Assembly (NCBI RefSeq): GCF_020536995.1
Contig: NC_068359.1
Location: 60,877,615 to 60,941,614 of the forward strand
Direction of reading: 5' to 3'
Origin: Dreissena polymorpha
Lineage: Eukaryota > Mollusca > Bivalvia > Myida > Dreissenidae
DNA length: 64,000 bases
Shown: piece after piece, positions 47,101 to 59,331 of the stretch
How positions within the stretch are numbered: position 1 is the stretch's first letter
Layout: the number at the start of each line of letters is the position of its first letter
Made by a program: the position numbers and the translations under genes
The notes under the pieces: model-generated
Database searches by the model: none
The model's input: the letters and a program-made list of their open reading frames with translations, nothing else
What the model was told of the DNA's origin: nothing

Positions 47101-47120
47101 TTTAATTAACATTTAATAAA
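44101..47120. repeat. Degenerate satellite tract (CGCATGCAGATT..TTTTCCGTCG)
   Basis: Loose units of about 80-95 bp carry CATGCAGATT-ATAGGGCTT and TTTTCCGTCGCAAATTAA. They are clearest at 46077, 46164, 46243, 46331, 46422, 46498, 46594 and 46790. Weaker kin (GTGCAGATTGTG) begin near 44370. No gene. Confidence 0.5.
44838..45510. repeat. GC-rich minisatellite with large palindrome
   Basis: A block of ACCGGGGCTCTGCCGGGA-like motifs stands out from AT-rich DNA. 45117-45203 and 45234-45330 are inverted repeats (CAGACCCCGGCAGAGCTACA against its complement) with a ~30-bp loop. Overlapping open frames on both strands follow from the repeat and its lack of stops. Confidence 0.7.
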
Positions 47121-48405
47121 CATTATTTGACGTCTAGATGGTAGGGATAATTAAAACAAAAATCTGTCAAGAGTGCGGTGACCCCCTTTTTTATTTGTGT
47201 TTTATGATGAAAATACGTAGATGAACATATTTGAGCAGTTTCGCGGAATTCTATTTGGCAGAATTTTTTTAATTCCATTTATGTGGTTAAAATAGTTAAA
47301 AAAATTGTTTTTTTGGGTGACATAAAAATAAAAAATATAAATTCTTAAAAATGTAACTTGTGTTCTCCATTTTATTGGTAGTGTGTGGTTTCATTAAATG
47401 GTCTATGATGTATCTTAGCTTATATAATATCTACATGTTGCCAATTTTATAGATGATTAATTATTTTTACGCAATTAGAGATTTTTCAGTTTTATTGAAA
47501 AAGTACATGTTATATAATGGTGAATAAAATCTAAGCAAGGCCGGTGACCCTATGTTTTTATTTCATTTTTCATATAGTATTTGTATGTAATCTTAAATAT
47601 AAATTTTTGACAAAATCTATTTGATGGAAAAAAATCAGCAAAACTGCAGCAACACCCCTTAATAAGGTAAATGCTGACGACGCACGACGGATAAAGGGTG
47701 ATTTAAAAAGTTTACCATGAGAACGTTGTGCACACACAAGAAATTGGAGAAACATTATCACATCAAATCAACTGTGTAACGATTTGTAATTAAAATGCAC
47801 ATAAAAACTGTAGCTTAAATATATGATTTATATTAAAAAAAACACTGCCAAAACAACAGCTATTTAACCAAACAGTTGTTTGTGCTTCTTAAGAAATGTG
47901 ATGATTTTTGTATTACTCGAATTTGGTCAAAGTTTTTTTAAAAATACCGGGACAATTTTCAGACGAATCATGCAATGATAATTTAAATCTTTAAAAAACT
48001 GTTAAAATCATAAATCTTTCATAATCACACACAAACTACAAACTGACTGCAAACTGTGAAGCAGTCTGTCTTATCAATTGTGTCCATCTGACATCAAGAT
48101 AAAAGTTTTTGATGTGACAGCCCAGTTAATTAGGGCCAATTTCCAAGAACACAATCATCCCATAGCTATTTAAGAAGGCATCAATTAACATAAATGTACC
48201 ACAACAATGCAAAAAAGGTATAGATTAGTTATATAGATAGTGGGATAAGTGAATGAAAGGTCAAATATGATTCTAATGTAACAATTCTTGTTGTTTTACT
48301 GGTTTTACTACTATGTTGAATTTATGCAAAATAAAGACAACAATCTGAGGTGATGGCAATAATTAATTTGAATATGCATCGTGCACCAACATCCTCATTA
48401 CAACT
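47121..48405. other. Intronic spacer with repeat scraps
   Basis: CGACGCACGACGGATAAAGG with GAGAACGTTGTGCACAC near 47675-47735 is a scrap of the 'gctcacctgag' family end. CGGTGACCC occurs at 47178 and 47542. No exon seen. Confidence 0.4.
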
Positions 48406-49125
48406 AGAGTGTTCCCATGGTTTAAATTTAGCCATATAAGGAAAACTTCTCCGCAACATGGTGGCAATGTTTTTCAAGACCGTAACAATTTAAGAACTTA
48501 GCCGAAATTTCATAAGAACAAATATTCTGACCAAGTTCCATGAAGATTGGATTATAAATGTGACTCTAAAGTGTCAGCAAGATTTTACTATAGCCATATA
48601 ATGAAAACTGTCCCATCCCCTGGAGGCCATATTTTTCAACGGAACGAAACCATGTTTGAACTCAGCCGAGCTATCATACGAACAAATGTTTCATAAAGAT
48701 TGGACCACAAATGTGACTTCTAAAGTTTTAACAAGGTTTTACTATAGCCATATTAGGAAAACTGCCCTGCCCCTGGCGGCCATGGTTTTCAACGAACCTG
48801 AACCATTTTAGAACTGAGACATCATTGAGACAAATGTTATGACCAAGTTTCATAAAGATTGGACAATAACTGTGACTTCTATAGTGTTAACAAGCTTTTT
48901 TCTTTTAATTTATCAAGTGACCTAGTTTTTTACCTCACATGACTCAGTTTCGTACTCGACCAAGATATCATTTGGACAAATCTTTGGACCAGGTGTCATG
49001 AATATAAGACCACAAATATGGCCTGTAGAGTGTTAACAAGGCGATATGTTGACGACGCACGACGGACATAAGGTGATCCCAAAAGCCCACTATGAGCACG
49101 TTGTGTTCAGGTAAGCTAAAAAAAT
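48406..49125 (-). mobile_element. 'gctcacctgag' family element
   Basis: Units with CTGGAGGCCATATTTTTCAA (48619) and CTGGCGGCCATGGTTTTCAA (48772). It closes with GACGACGCACGACGGACATA and GAGCACGTTGTGTTCAGG near 49050-49115. Confidence 0.75.
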
Positions 49126-49266
49126 ACCTACCAACCCATTCTAATTATGTTCCAACAATAACAAAGCTATATTCACCTTGCTGTGATATACATATTAGAT
49201 AAGTCAACCGAGTTTATAAGTTTAATCAAATATTTACGACAATATCTAAATGAAATCATCACATAC

Positions 49267-49344
49267 CGTTCTTTGTTGGTTGGTTAACTCTCTTAGCATG
49301 TCTCCGTTATCGCCAGATAAGAATTCCAGATTATCATCGTGAAG
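49267..49344 (-). CDS. Candidate 78-nt linker exon of the NLR-like gene
   Basis: Acceptor TTTACCAATACAG and donor ACG|GTATGT bound an exon of exactly 26 codons, phase 0 at both ends (LHDDNLEFLSGDNGDMLREL then TNQQRT). It is polar and helical, suited to a linker after the CXorf38-like exons, whose last donor is also phase 0. It has strong consensus at both splice sites. Confidence 0.5.
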
Positions 49345-49404
49345 CTGTATTGGTAAACAGAATTAATATTCAACAAACGGAGCGCATACGTAACAAAAAT
49401 TGCC

Positions 49405-49660
49405 CGTGCACTGTGAAAAAGGGGTTTAATTTATGTGCGTAAAGTGTAATCCCAGATTAACCTTTACAGTCCGCACAGGCTAATCAGGGACGAAACTTTC
49501 CGCTTTAGTGATATTTTTCGATTCATAAAAGTCTCTTCTTAACAAAAATCCAATTTAGGCGGAAAGTTTCGTCCCTGATTAGCCTGTGCAGACTACCTAG
49601 TCTAATTTGGGACACTTTACGCACATGCATTAAACCCCCATTTCACAGAGCACGGCTTTA
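49405..49660. mobile_element. Fold-back MITE ('cctgtgcagtccgcacaggct' family), copy 3
   Basis: Ends GTGAAAAAGGGGTTTAAT and ATTAAACCCCCATTTCACAG. The inner halves carry ACAGTCCGCACAGGCTAATC and GTCCCTGATTAGCCTGTGCA. Confidence 0.8.
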
Positions 49661-50415
49661 AATATATATATAACGTATTTTACGTCCAAATGCCAATACA
49701 TCTATCGAATAAAAACCTTCACATTAGTGATTGGTGTTCAGACGACATAAAGTCACCTTATATCCCGAAAAAGGGTTGGCTATGTCGGGAGAAAATATTA
49801 CTGGAAAACCTTCAGATAAAAGGGTAGGGGAAAAGAAAATTCGCAAAATGTTAAGACACAAATCTAGCAGGTATAAACAAGTCACGTGTTATTGGCCGCA
49901 GTTTTCAATTCAATAATAACACAATAATCGAATAAATTAATGAAATATGAATAAATTGAAAATATATAAAGCACAGTAAAACCAATCGGAACGCTTGTCA
50001 ATTAGTAATCACGTTCAATCGGAGAATCATAATATAATAGCAAAATATAAATGAAAAGATGATACAAGGAAGAAAAACAATATTTATGCGTTGGTTTAAT
50101 TAATAAAGAACCGGGATTTAATTTACTCCTACGTAATACGGAGTTAAGTGCTACTAACTGTAATTTATGGGTTTTTTTCACAAATCGTGTAAGAGATATT
50201 GCCCATCTCTTACTCATTGGTAGAGTTCCACATATCCCTATGACGAAAATCCGATTATATAAGACATTGATACACGAATTTACCAATTAAGTAAATGTCA
50301 ATTAAAACAGATAAAGATGCAAGTATAAAAGTATAAACACTTCAAATTTAACAGATACGTGTCAACATATACGTACGCCGCATGATAAAGAATTGGTTTA
50401 AACTATGAAAAAGAG
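49661..50415. other. Intronic spacer, no supported feature
   Basis: AT-rich. The minus-strand 94-codon frame at 50002-50286 shows no family motif. Confidence 0.35.
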
Positions 50416-50735
50416 CTGTCTCCATAGGATGACATATGCCCCCGAAAAAACGCTTTGATAGAAGTCATGAGCATTTTTCGAAACCTAAAAGCAGATTTCG
50501 AAACCTAAACGCGGACCCTAATTTCAAGGTCAAGGTCAATTGGGTTAAAATTTGTGTTCGTATGAAAAGGCCTTGTCCATATACACATGCATACCAAATA
50601 TGAAGGTTACATCTGAAGCGACATAGAAGTTATGAGCATTTTTCGAAACCTAAACGCAAAGTGTTTCGGGTGGACAGACAGCCGGACAGTGCGATCACTA
50701 TATGCTCTCCTTCGGGTGGCATTACAAGCGATAAA
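50416..50735. mobile_element. Short dispersed element ('atgcccccga .. tgctctccttcgg')
   Basis: It starts GATGACATATGCCCCCGAAA and ends GACAGTGCGATCACTATATG then CTCTCCTTCGGG, with repeated GAGCATTTTTCGAAACCTAA in the middle. From memory, this opening and ending recur in bivalve DNA. Only one copy is in the window. Confidence 0.5.
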
Positions 50736-50778
50736 CTAATACTGATATCAGTCATGGACGATGGTTCTATGCATTTAA

Positions 50779-51246
50779 AGTGATATTATGAGCATTTTTC
50801 ACTGGTGAATTGAGCTGATAAAGATAAACAGGGCAAAAGAGTTAATTAACATGTGGTTACTGACCAATTATCTGCAACTCTTCTTGCTACCATTTGTTTG
50901 TAAAAAATATATATTATATTCGATATTTTACATGACTCGACCAGTCCTCTAAGCCGAAATGATCCGTAAAACAAAATTTTGTCTTTGTTTCGTATGAACG
51001 AATCTGCATGAAAACTACATTTAGACTCACATCGTGCATCGAATCATTTCTGTCGTCAGTTGTCAAAACGAAAGTACGGATGATATTCAAATGCATTATT
51101 TTTCTATTTCCGGGATATTGTTTTAGTATGTTGATGCTGCATTAACAAATAGAAATGTATATGAAGTCAAAACAGAAAATATAAACAAGGGTTGCGATAG
51201 ACACCTATAAACATGGCATATACTGTTAGATGCCCATAATACCACT
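50779..51246 (-). mobile_element. TTAA-type MITE, copy 2 (ends AGTGATATTAT)
   Basis: TTAA at 50775-50778 and 51247-51250 bound inverted ends AGTGATATTATGAGCAT and ATGCCCATAATACCACT. The interior is the reverse complement of 10872-11317. It sits just downstream of the CXorf38-like exons. Confidence 0.85.
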
Positions 51247-51468
51247 TTAAGTAATAACAAGATAAATTGAACTGGAAAGGTTAAAGAACTTCTTTCCAAG
51301 TACGGATTAGGTTATGTTTGGTTTAACCCTTCACACAGCTATATAAAAACACAAGGTTGTGGCAATGACGGGAAATCAACGAATGGAAGATGAATTCCAC
51401 TTCTTGTTAAATTGGAATGTACTCGACGGAATAAGAATTAATTGGGTCAACGTCCAGATAATATTCAC

Positions 51469-52529
51469 CAGTCGTATGTTCCTGGCAGCCGTCTGGGCGG
51501 CCGGGTCCTGCAGGAGGCATTTTGGGTCCTCCAAAAGCTTCAGCAGAACATTGAAATGCGTGTCCATATCTTGGTCTGTAATTGCCAGCTCAGCTGCGTG
51601 TCGAACTAGGCGCCCGATGCCTCGAGCCTAAACAACAAATGCATTACGTAAAAATTACAGGTCTTCATTTTCAATATTTTAACATAAAGTAAACTTAGAA
51701 GCATCATAATCACAGTGTAAGAGGGCGAATAATCACAGTGTAAGAGGGCGAATAATCACAGTGTAAGAGGGCGAATAATCACAGTGTAAGAGGGCGAATA
51801 ATCACAGTGTAAGAGGGCGAATAATCACAGTGTAAGAGGGCGAATAATCACAGTGTAAGAGGGCGAATAATCACAGTGTAAGAGGGCGAATAATCACAGT
51901 GTAAGAGGGCGAATGAAAGAAGATCATATTTTAAGCATACTAATAACATTTATGATGTTGGCAGAATATGTTGCTGTAAAATAGTATTCACTTTCAATCG
52001 ATAAATTAAATTAATCACAGACTTAACGTGGACTTACCTTCGAGAGAACACTTTTTTCGTCGGCTATATAGAACGACAGGCTATTCTGAAAATGTTTGCA
52101 GTGAATCATCAAGGAAACGATGCCGTTAAAATCCGTGTCCTTAACCCCTGTATTCTCCCTGTAGCCAGACGAGGGGAGAAAGCACTTGGCTACTTCCCAG
52201 TAACTGCTCATCCAACACTGCGTGTTCGACCAAGAAGGTGTTTTAAGTGCGTGTTCTCTCGCCACCATCTCGTGCACTTTGTCACAGATTCCGTGTTCGC
52301 AGGGCTGCGGATTTTTACAAAATATTTTCTGAGGTTTACACTGGTGGCATTCTGTCCCTTCTGGAATTTTTTTCATTTTGAACACGCGGGTATAAATGTC
52401 TTCATGAAATTTCTTTAGACCGCTATCAACAAACTTTTCTAGCCCTTGCTTCGTTATGAAACAGGCAATGAATAGTTTGAACCAGTTGCCAGTTCGTTTG
52501 TCCTTTAGTAGTTCCACGTAGTCTGCCAT
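51469..52529 (-). CDS. CXorf38-like N-terminal domain (two exons) of an NLR-like gene
   Basis: Exon 52038-52529 starts at ATG (MADYVELLKDKRTGNWFK) and ends AAG|gtaagt in phase 0. Exon 51469-51627 begins after ttgtttag and ends at donor CTG|gtgaat, also phase 0. The protein shows GNWFKLFIACFITKQGLEKF, a Cys-rich segment (ECHQC..FCKNPQPCEHGIC), TPSWSNTQCW, WEVAKCFLPSSGY and LMIHCKHFQNSLSF, then RHAAELAITDQDM and LLEDPKCLLQDPAAQ. This layout matches the CXorf38-like family as I know it, which in bivalves often precedes a NACHT domain. Reading past the second donor would give a stop at 51376, an alternative short form. The HEPN-type R-N-x3-H signature of the family is altered here (RHAAE). It probably acts in the cytoplasm in protein or RNA sensing. 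The link to the NACHT exon 14 kb downstream is inference. Confidence 0.7.
51705..51914. repeat. 23-bp minisatellite, nine copies
   Basis: Near-identical units of ATAATCACAGTGTAAGAGGG then CGA run head to tail in the intron between the two CXorf38-like exons. There are no spacers, so it is not CRISPR-like. Confidence 0.95.
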
Positions 52530-53678
52530 TCTCCTTTAAAGCAACTTGTTCACCGACTTCGTCATTTCTTGAAGTTCAACATAAAATGCTTTCAATTTGA
52601 AATGGAAACACGTACTTAAAGGCTCAAATATAATACAACAATATAATTTAAGAAGGAAAACGAGAAGAACATTTTAATAAAAAAATCTTATTTACTCGGC
52701 CATCATAGACGATCCTTAAACTTGGAATAGTATAATTTATTGAATCCATCCACGTTTATCGTTATGAAATATAACGAAAGAAAAAGTCCATATTAATGAA
52801 TCGTTTCGCGTTTGTAACGCTTTTCAATTTTATCAAGTTCTCATTACTGCATAATAACTCATTTACGAAAAATGTATTATAAAATACAGCATTAATGTAC
52901 TATTTAAATCTGCTACAAAAAGTTGGAAAACTGTCATTGTATGTGTAGATTCTTTTCACCAACAATAAACATTTAAATAATTGAACCTAATTCACAAGAA
53001 GCTAAATGTGCACGTCTCCAGTAATACGTGATCTTCAGATGCAAAAATACGAAGTTACACATCCAACATCTGCTGTCTTGAGACATGGAGCAGCGTGGCT
53101 ATTTCTATATTCGTGCCTTTTTAGCTAAAACCTATTTGTATGTGACAATATGTTATCGTGTATATCACGTGATATCTTGTGGTCACTATTCCGTAGCGAG
53201 TCAAATAGAATCCTTACAAGATACTTTTTCTACTCCTCTTTATATCATCTATATCCAGTTAAAGATACCATGTATTCAGCCGAGGCAACACAGTATTCGA
53301 CTCTTTTTAAAGACACTTAGCCAAGTAAACATTTCTGTTCTATTCGTCCCATGGTATGTGGACAAGTTAAAATATCACTAAACGTTTTCTTTATTCCATG
53401 CAGCTTCGGAAAACCTTTTTACGTCCCTTCGATGTTATTGAGACCCGTTATTCACGGATCCATATTTGCAGACTTTGAAGTAAACACAAGACATCTGCTG
53501 GAAAATAGTTAACACTTATTTCAGCACATCATGGCTAAAAAGCAACAACATGGCTTTATATAAAGTACATTTCCGATTAATGTACATGTGTATTCTTGCA
53601 GTATGTACATGTACACGAATACGGAATGATAGCAGATGTTGTCAAAATAAACGTGGTATGCTACATGTTGGTTGAGTC
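52530..53678. other. 5' flank of the CXorf38-like gene
   Basis: AT-rich, with TCGTTTCGCGTTTGTAACGC near 52800, a scrap resembling the tRNA-cored MITE interior. No promoter could be fixed. The 98-codon frame at 53085-53381 is unsupported. Confidence 0.35.
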
Positions 53679-54487
53679 ATGGACCTATACAAAGAAAGGG
53701 ATAAGCAACCTCGCGATATCCCGTTACAGCACGCGAAAAAAACCGGTGCGCGAGATTTGATAATCTCGATCGATTGGTCTCTGTGTAGCGATAATGCGGC
53801 TACACGATATCGATCGCGAGGGATTTCCTTACTGAGCGGGTTACGTTTTTTCGGATTCAAATTATATTATGTTAAATAAACAAGTACCTATACGTTCAAG
53901 TGTTGCGTTGTTGATCTCAAAATCAATCATTAATTAGTCTAATTATTATGCAGTATGTCGAACGGGGACCCAATTATCGGACCCTTTGATGAATATTAAT
54001 TGCCGGTTGTTTCGCCAGGGTAAAATTGCCGTTGTTTATCGCATGTTTGTGCATGTACAAAAGATCGGTCTTTTAATATAATTAAAATGTTACAATGTTT
54101 TGTTTAAAATAGCAGCATTATCAAGACATGTTAAGTGCAAACAACTCAAAATGTATAATTGTTCTTTTAACCTCCGAAAGTTTCGCATGTCATTTTAATA
54201 TTCATCAACAGAATCGCTCAGAACCTGTGCAACCAAACTGACCTTCATGTAGTTGAAGGAAAGCAGATCGATTCATTCGATTGCGAGCGATCTCGCTCAT
54301 GTATGGTGATAGTTGTTTCGCAATATTCGACTTTTGTTGTTTAATAAACAAATACATATTTGTTCAATTTTGCCTTGTGTGTCTTGTAAATAAAAAATTA
54401 GTAATATTAACACGCAGTATGCTACACAGAACCCAAATACCGGATGCGTTGACGAGTAACAATACCATTTGTTTGTATAGGTCCCTG
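53679..54487. mobile_element. hAT-like MITE, 809 bp, with 8-bp target duplication
   Basis: Ends ATGGACCTATACAAAG (left) and TTTGTATAGGTCCCTG (right) form a 15-bp inverted pair. GTTGAGTC flanks both sides (53671-53678, 54488-54495). The interior has small palindromes (CTCGCGATAT against ATATCGATCGCGAG) and no transposase. The same ends make up the 32-bp element at 22957. Confidence 0.8.
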
Positions 54488-54681
54488 GTTGAGTCGTGGG
54501 TAATTTTCATAAAGTGATTACATCAAAAATATTTTATAAATGTATGACTATGAATCATTATAAACATAATTATTAACATTTGTTATTGATATTTGTTGCT
54601 TTTTCCAAATGTCCATCGTCAGTAATAATAATAAATAATCGATTGTCTTGACAGTGTCAAACTGCCATCTTGAAAATGTTT

Positions 54682-55066
54682 TCTTGTTGAGTCGTGTATT
54701 CTGACTGACTATTCCAATTTCAAGATTTGCATATCTATAAATAACCTTAAAATTCTAACTGCAAGGAGAGTAACTTCCTGTGAAAAAATACCAACAGACA
54801 ATTTAGTATGGAAAATAATCATAAATAAACGATTTTGTGTTACTTAGGAACACTATATGAACAATTTATAAGAGGAAATATTTCATAAGAGCTCTGATGA
54901 ATTACAATATAAACCTGGTGTATCACATTTTTGATCGACAAAACGATGGTGACCAGATAAAAACTTTTTTTCTGTGAAGACTGCATATTGTGGGAACGTT
55001 CTATCACGTAATTTCACGTGATCTCTATGACCACGACTCTAATGAACCCATGACTCAACAAGAAAC
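54682..55066. repeat. Possible MITE with ends TTCTTGTTGAGTCRTG
   Basis: 54682-54698 and 55048-55064 are inverted repeats of about 16 bp. No target duplication is evident. The phrase GTTGAGTC also serves as the target of the adjacent hAT-like MITE, so this may be an older repeat that it hit. Confidence 0.4.
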
Positions 55067-55660
55067 TACCACTTGAACTAGCGAATACATGTCCGTCAAA
55101 TGATAAGTGTTGTTAGTACGACAATATACTGTTTGATTTGCAAACGTGAAAAACAATTCATTGAGAGCTGAAATATATATATAGCGCTTGAATTTGATAA
55201 TGTGTACTTCCAAACATCTTTAGCACTCTGAATCAGCAATCGTAATACATCGGTTTTCTCCGGACTCCTCCGTAAGATAGGCAGATTAATTGTAATTTTA
55301 TAATATTCTCTTTAAACTAAGTTTACATTTATTCTCTTAACCATTTGGAGTGTAAAACATTAAATGACACGCACATTAAAACATTTTCCCAAATGTTTTT
55401 GTCGTCAGCAAAAGTATATTTTATTTCATTTACTTACTGAATTGTTAATATTACACTATGTGCACTTTGAATGTCCTTCGTTCGTCAACTTATGTTGTAA
55501 AAACTTGGACAAAACTCTTTTGCTTTTTTTCTATACATTCGAGAACACATATTTGTAGTATATCTACTCTATTCACTATGCACCTTGTGTATATTTGTAT
55601 TAATGCACAAACGAAAGAAAATGCAATCAAATATTATAAAAGTCAAGTAGACAGGCAGAT
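55067..55660. other. Intergenic, no supported feature
   Basis: AT-rich. Two overlapping plus-strand frames (55364-55664) carry no motif. Confidence 0.35.
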
Positions 55661-55664
55661 TTAA

Positions 55665-56174
55665 AGGGGCCTTTTCACAGATTTTGGCATTTTTTTAACT
55701 TATTCATTAAATGCTTTATATTGATAAATGTAAACATTGGATCGTTAAAGCTCCAGTAAAAAATCAAGAAAAAAAATAAAAAAAGGAAAAGAACATTGCC
55801 CGGAGCAGGTTTCGAACCAGTGACCCCTGGAGTCCTGTCAGAGTCCTGAAGTAAAAACGCTTTAGCCTACTGAGCTATTCCGCCGAGTACACATTCTTTA
55901 CGTATTTTATACCTTATATAAGCAATTTTCGTAGTTTCACAAAATTTAACGACAACAACAGAACTCTCCAAATTATTCAATCGTTTCGCGTTGCAACGCT
56001 TTATAATTTTTAGGTTTTAAAATCGTCAAAAGATGCATATAATGGCTATATTAGAGCATGGTTAATGTTCAGTATTACTGTTTCCTCACAAATATCATAA
56101 CTAAAACGAAAACTTACGAATCTGAAACAACTTTTTTCAATTTTGTCAATTTACCAAAGCGTGAAAAGATCCCT
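55665..56174 (-). mobile_element. TTAA MITE with tRNA-like pol III core, copy 2
   Basis: TTAA at 55661-55664 and 56175-56178. Ends AGGGGCCTTTTCACAG and CGTGAAAAGATCCCT. On the minus strand the A box TAGCTCAGTAGG (55866-55877) and B box GGTTCGAAACC (55808-55818) are intact. The length (510 bp) and layout match the copy at 20540-21051. Confidence 0.85.
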
Positions 56175-56178
56175 TTAA

Positions 56179-58000
56179 GCAGTAAATCGTCAGCTGATCT
56201 AGAGTGTCTGAATCAGCAGACGAGTTATCAAAATAATCCATCAAACGGAGGATAGTCGATGTATCACATCGGAAGCACTACGAAATATTGTAAACATGTT
56301 CCCTTACATCTCTCCTTTGTCTATATAGCAAACAAACAAACAAAGTTTTTTGGTACTAACCGTTGGGATTCGCATACCGGCTGTCCATTTATTATTATAC
56401 TTAATATAACAACCATCATCAAACTTTCAAACAAACATCACATACTACAATCTTTCTAACAGTCATCATAAAGTGACATTCTATGTAAATTTAGCTCAAT
56501 ACATATATCAATAACACATTACTATACCATGTGAGTTCCCAAAGCTTTTGCCGTTTTGGACATACTTGGACGATTTTCATCAAATAAAAGGTGTTTTATC
56601 ATAGATGGACTCTTCCTGCTGGCAACCACAACGACATATGTGTGCATTGTTTGATCGTTTATGCTGTTGCATTGTGTTATTCAATACACCTGTGAAATAA
56701 TCGTTGGATACCTTTACTCTTATTATATATATATAAGGACCATTTTTTTTCAAGTACCTGTGCTACAAATTTCTATAAAAGTTCACATATGTTCCTTTGA
56801 AATTGAAGTAAACCTACAGAACCAATTAACAAGATCACCATGGCTAAAAACTTCATTCCATGGAAATTTTGATAGTTCAGGAATCCCTCCTTTGTTGATT
56901 TTTGGAAACCAACACAGTCAGTTTTGCTCAATAGAATGGCTTGTGTGATGTCAAGTGCTTGGCAGAACAGCTTCTAAAAATGGAGAACCAACAGTGAGCA
57001 CAAATCTTAAAATTTAATAAATGATGCAGTCGTTTTGTAAAGTTTTTTGTTTAATTTTGAACAATCTGGAATATTGTGGTACGAAAATCCGACAGTGTTA
57101 GATTAGGGTTTTTTAGGCCTAATCTGTATATAGTGATATGTAACCTCGGCAAAGTGAGACGCAGCAAGGTGTAAACAAGTTGAAACTAAGCTAAAATACA
57201 AAACAGTTAAATCGCAATATCGATACATTTTGTAAATAAACTTGTTTCTGAAGGATTACAATCGCAACTTACCAGATTATTGCTAATGATCACATGTAAA
57301 ACTCCTTTCTGAGAGCGAATGCAAACTGTGTCATGAACTCTGACATGTGAACAGCACGTTCTGTAGGGTGGCGCATTTGAAATACCGCGATAATACCGAT
57401 GCCGACTATAATATTTTAAATGACATTATTTTTAAACAAGCGTTTATTGATTTATGAGGATAATAATAACAATCAGAAATCAAATATATCAAAGCAAATA
57501 GATTCGAAAGAAATCTGGATTTATGCAATACATTTAAGACGGGTTATATTAAAGAAAATATGTTGCCCAAAGTTATCGCGTTTTGTAGTAACCAGTCTGT
57601 GGAATATGACGTGTTGCCCGTTACGGCTTAAGGCCGGGAAACAGGCAAACCGGAAGAAGAACAAAAAATTGCATTTTGGCGGTCAAAAACATATAATACA
57701 ATAACATAGAGTACGATTCGCTACTTAATAATTACTGCCATAACGTATTATTTCATGAGGAATGCATCTACGTGCCATATAGCGTTTGTCGAAGTGTCTA
57801 TGTGCTCCAGCGCTCTATGATTTTCCATCGCGAAAATAGGTAACGGCAGGAATTATTTGACTTGATAGCCTATCAGGTAATGTCTCTTTGTATTTCAGAA
57901 AAGTGATACAAATTAACGGTCAACGCCCGCTTCGCGGGCTTTTGCTCGTATTATAGTTTATCCTTATTCAACGTTAAAAAGATGTTAAACCGGTATTTAT
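56179..58000. other. Intergenic, one weak minus-strand ORF
   Basis: A 41-codon minus-strand frame (56522-56647) starts MHTYVVVVASRKSPSMIK and continues DENRPSMSKTAKALGTHM up to a possible GTATAG donor. It looks protein-like but is not recognised. A short hairpin CGCCCGCTTCGCGGGC lies near 57924. The rest is AT-rich. Confidence 0.3.
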
Positions 58001-59287
58001 AACTATAAGCACTGTATAAGATTCAAACTATGCATGCGATAATTCCTTGCAGCCATTCCACAACTTCACAATGTTGTGCATGTTTATGAGCGGAAAATGC
58101 ACACGGAGTACAGTTAAACTAACAAGAGGCAGGCAAATCAGAACTTCGTTTGCGTTGATAACTAGGTTACAGGTATAACTATGAAACAATACAATATAGT
58201 GTTAAGCTTACCATGTACTAGTATCTGTAAGCATACATTCCACTGAACTGAAACACACGTTTGAAAATTACATTGTGCAAAACAAAATATATTGGAAAAT
58301 TCCACGCAATAATACATTCTTTACATATAGATGGCGACGTCAAGTCGCATGCGCAATGATAAATAATCTTACGCTCCACTCTGAATCAGCAGACGATTTT
58401 CTATCGCCAATCTCATACATGCCAGCAGTCTCCTAGCAGAGTTGTCGTTCGTTCCTCACCACACATGCAATGAACCGCAGTGTAAGAGAGAGTGACATGC
58501 CAGAAATGTTCAGGTCCAAATCGGGACAGTCCATTAAAAATGTCGGGACATTTGACCAAAAAGCAGGACACCTAAAGCGATCAATCATGCCACCTTTACT
58601 GAAGTCAGTAATCAGCTTATTACTTACAAAACCTCATAATTTCTGGCAAATATTGGCGATAAATGTGTTTAGAATCGCATGAACACAGACGTTCTCCATT
58701 TTCCGGAAGTGAACAAACATGTGCACTATGCGGATGAATCCATTTTGGACTAACGTCGCGTTCAACAGGATGTTGTTTTTAGCACCGTTTTTATTCAACC
58801 AATCATCCATTAACTCTAAATTTAGAATGATACAATATGTACATATTATTTTCAGAAAATCAGTCAAAAACGAAAGTAAATTTATGTCTCTGGTATCGGT
58901 CAGCGCCATAGGCGCTCGATGTCAATGACAATGTTTTATTTATTTATTCGTTTTTTAGTTACCCGTTGTTTATTATAATGCATACACATACGAAATTAAT
59001 AAAAAATCTTCCGACAAAACGTCTTTTTTTTTAAAAAAGATGAAAATCCGTTGCGACCCAGTAGCCTTTAAGTATTTACATGAATTACCTAATTTCATTG
59101 TTCAACTGCCTCAACAGAGCACTTCGAATTTCTTTGCACTGACTATAAGTATGTTGCAATCGGCTAAACATTGTCAAAAATGTGTTACGTAACGATTATT
59201 TGAACACTATCTGTTGAACATTAAAAAATCATTACTGTACAAAAATCCATGGTGTGGTCTTACATTTACAAAAACAACGATTTAATG
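58001..59287. other. Intergenic, no supported gene
   Basis: Open frames at 58470-58682, 58634-58909 and 58719-58928 overlap on both strands and lack motifs. CAGAGTTGTCGTTCGTTCCT at 58438 echoes 43721. Confidence 0.35.
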
Positions 59288-59295
59288 GCGTGGCT

Positions 59296-59331
59296 CAAAG
59301 ATCTATTCATATACTATATTAATAGATCTTT
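59296..59331. mobile_element. 36-bp palindromic insertion with 8-bp direct repeats
   Basis: CAAAGATCTATT and AATAGATCTTT are inverted around ~13 AT-rich bases. GCGTGGCT flanks both sides (59288-59295, 59332-59339), like the target duplication of a tiny MITE. Confidence 0.6.

Noticed and set aside
51705-51914. CRISPR-like array
   Set aside because: The 23-bp units are directly contiguous without spacers, in an animal intron.
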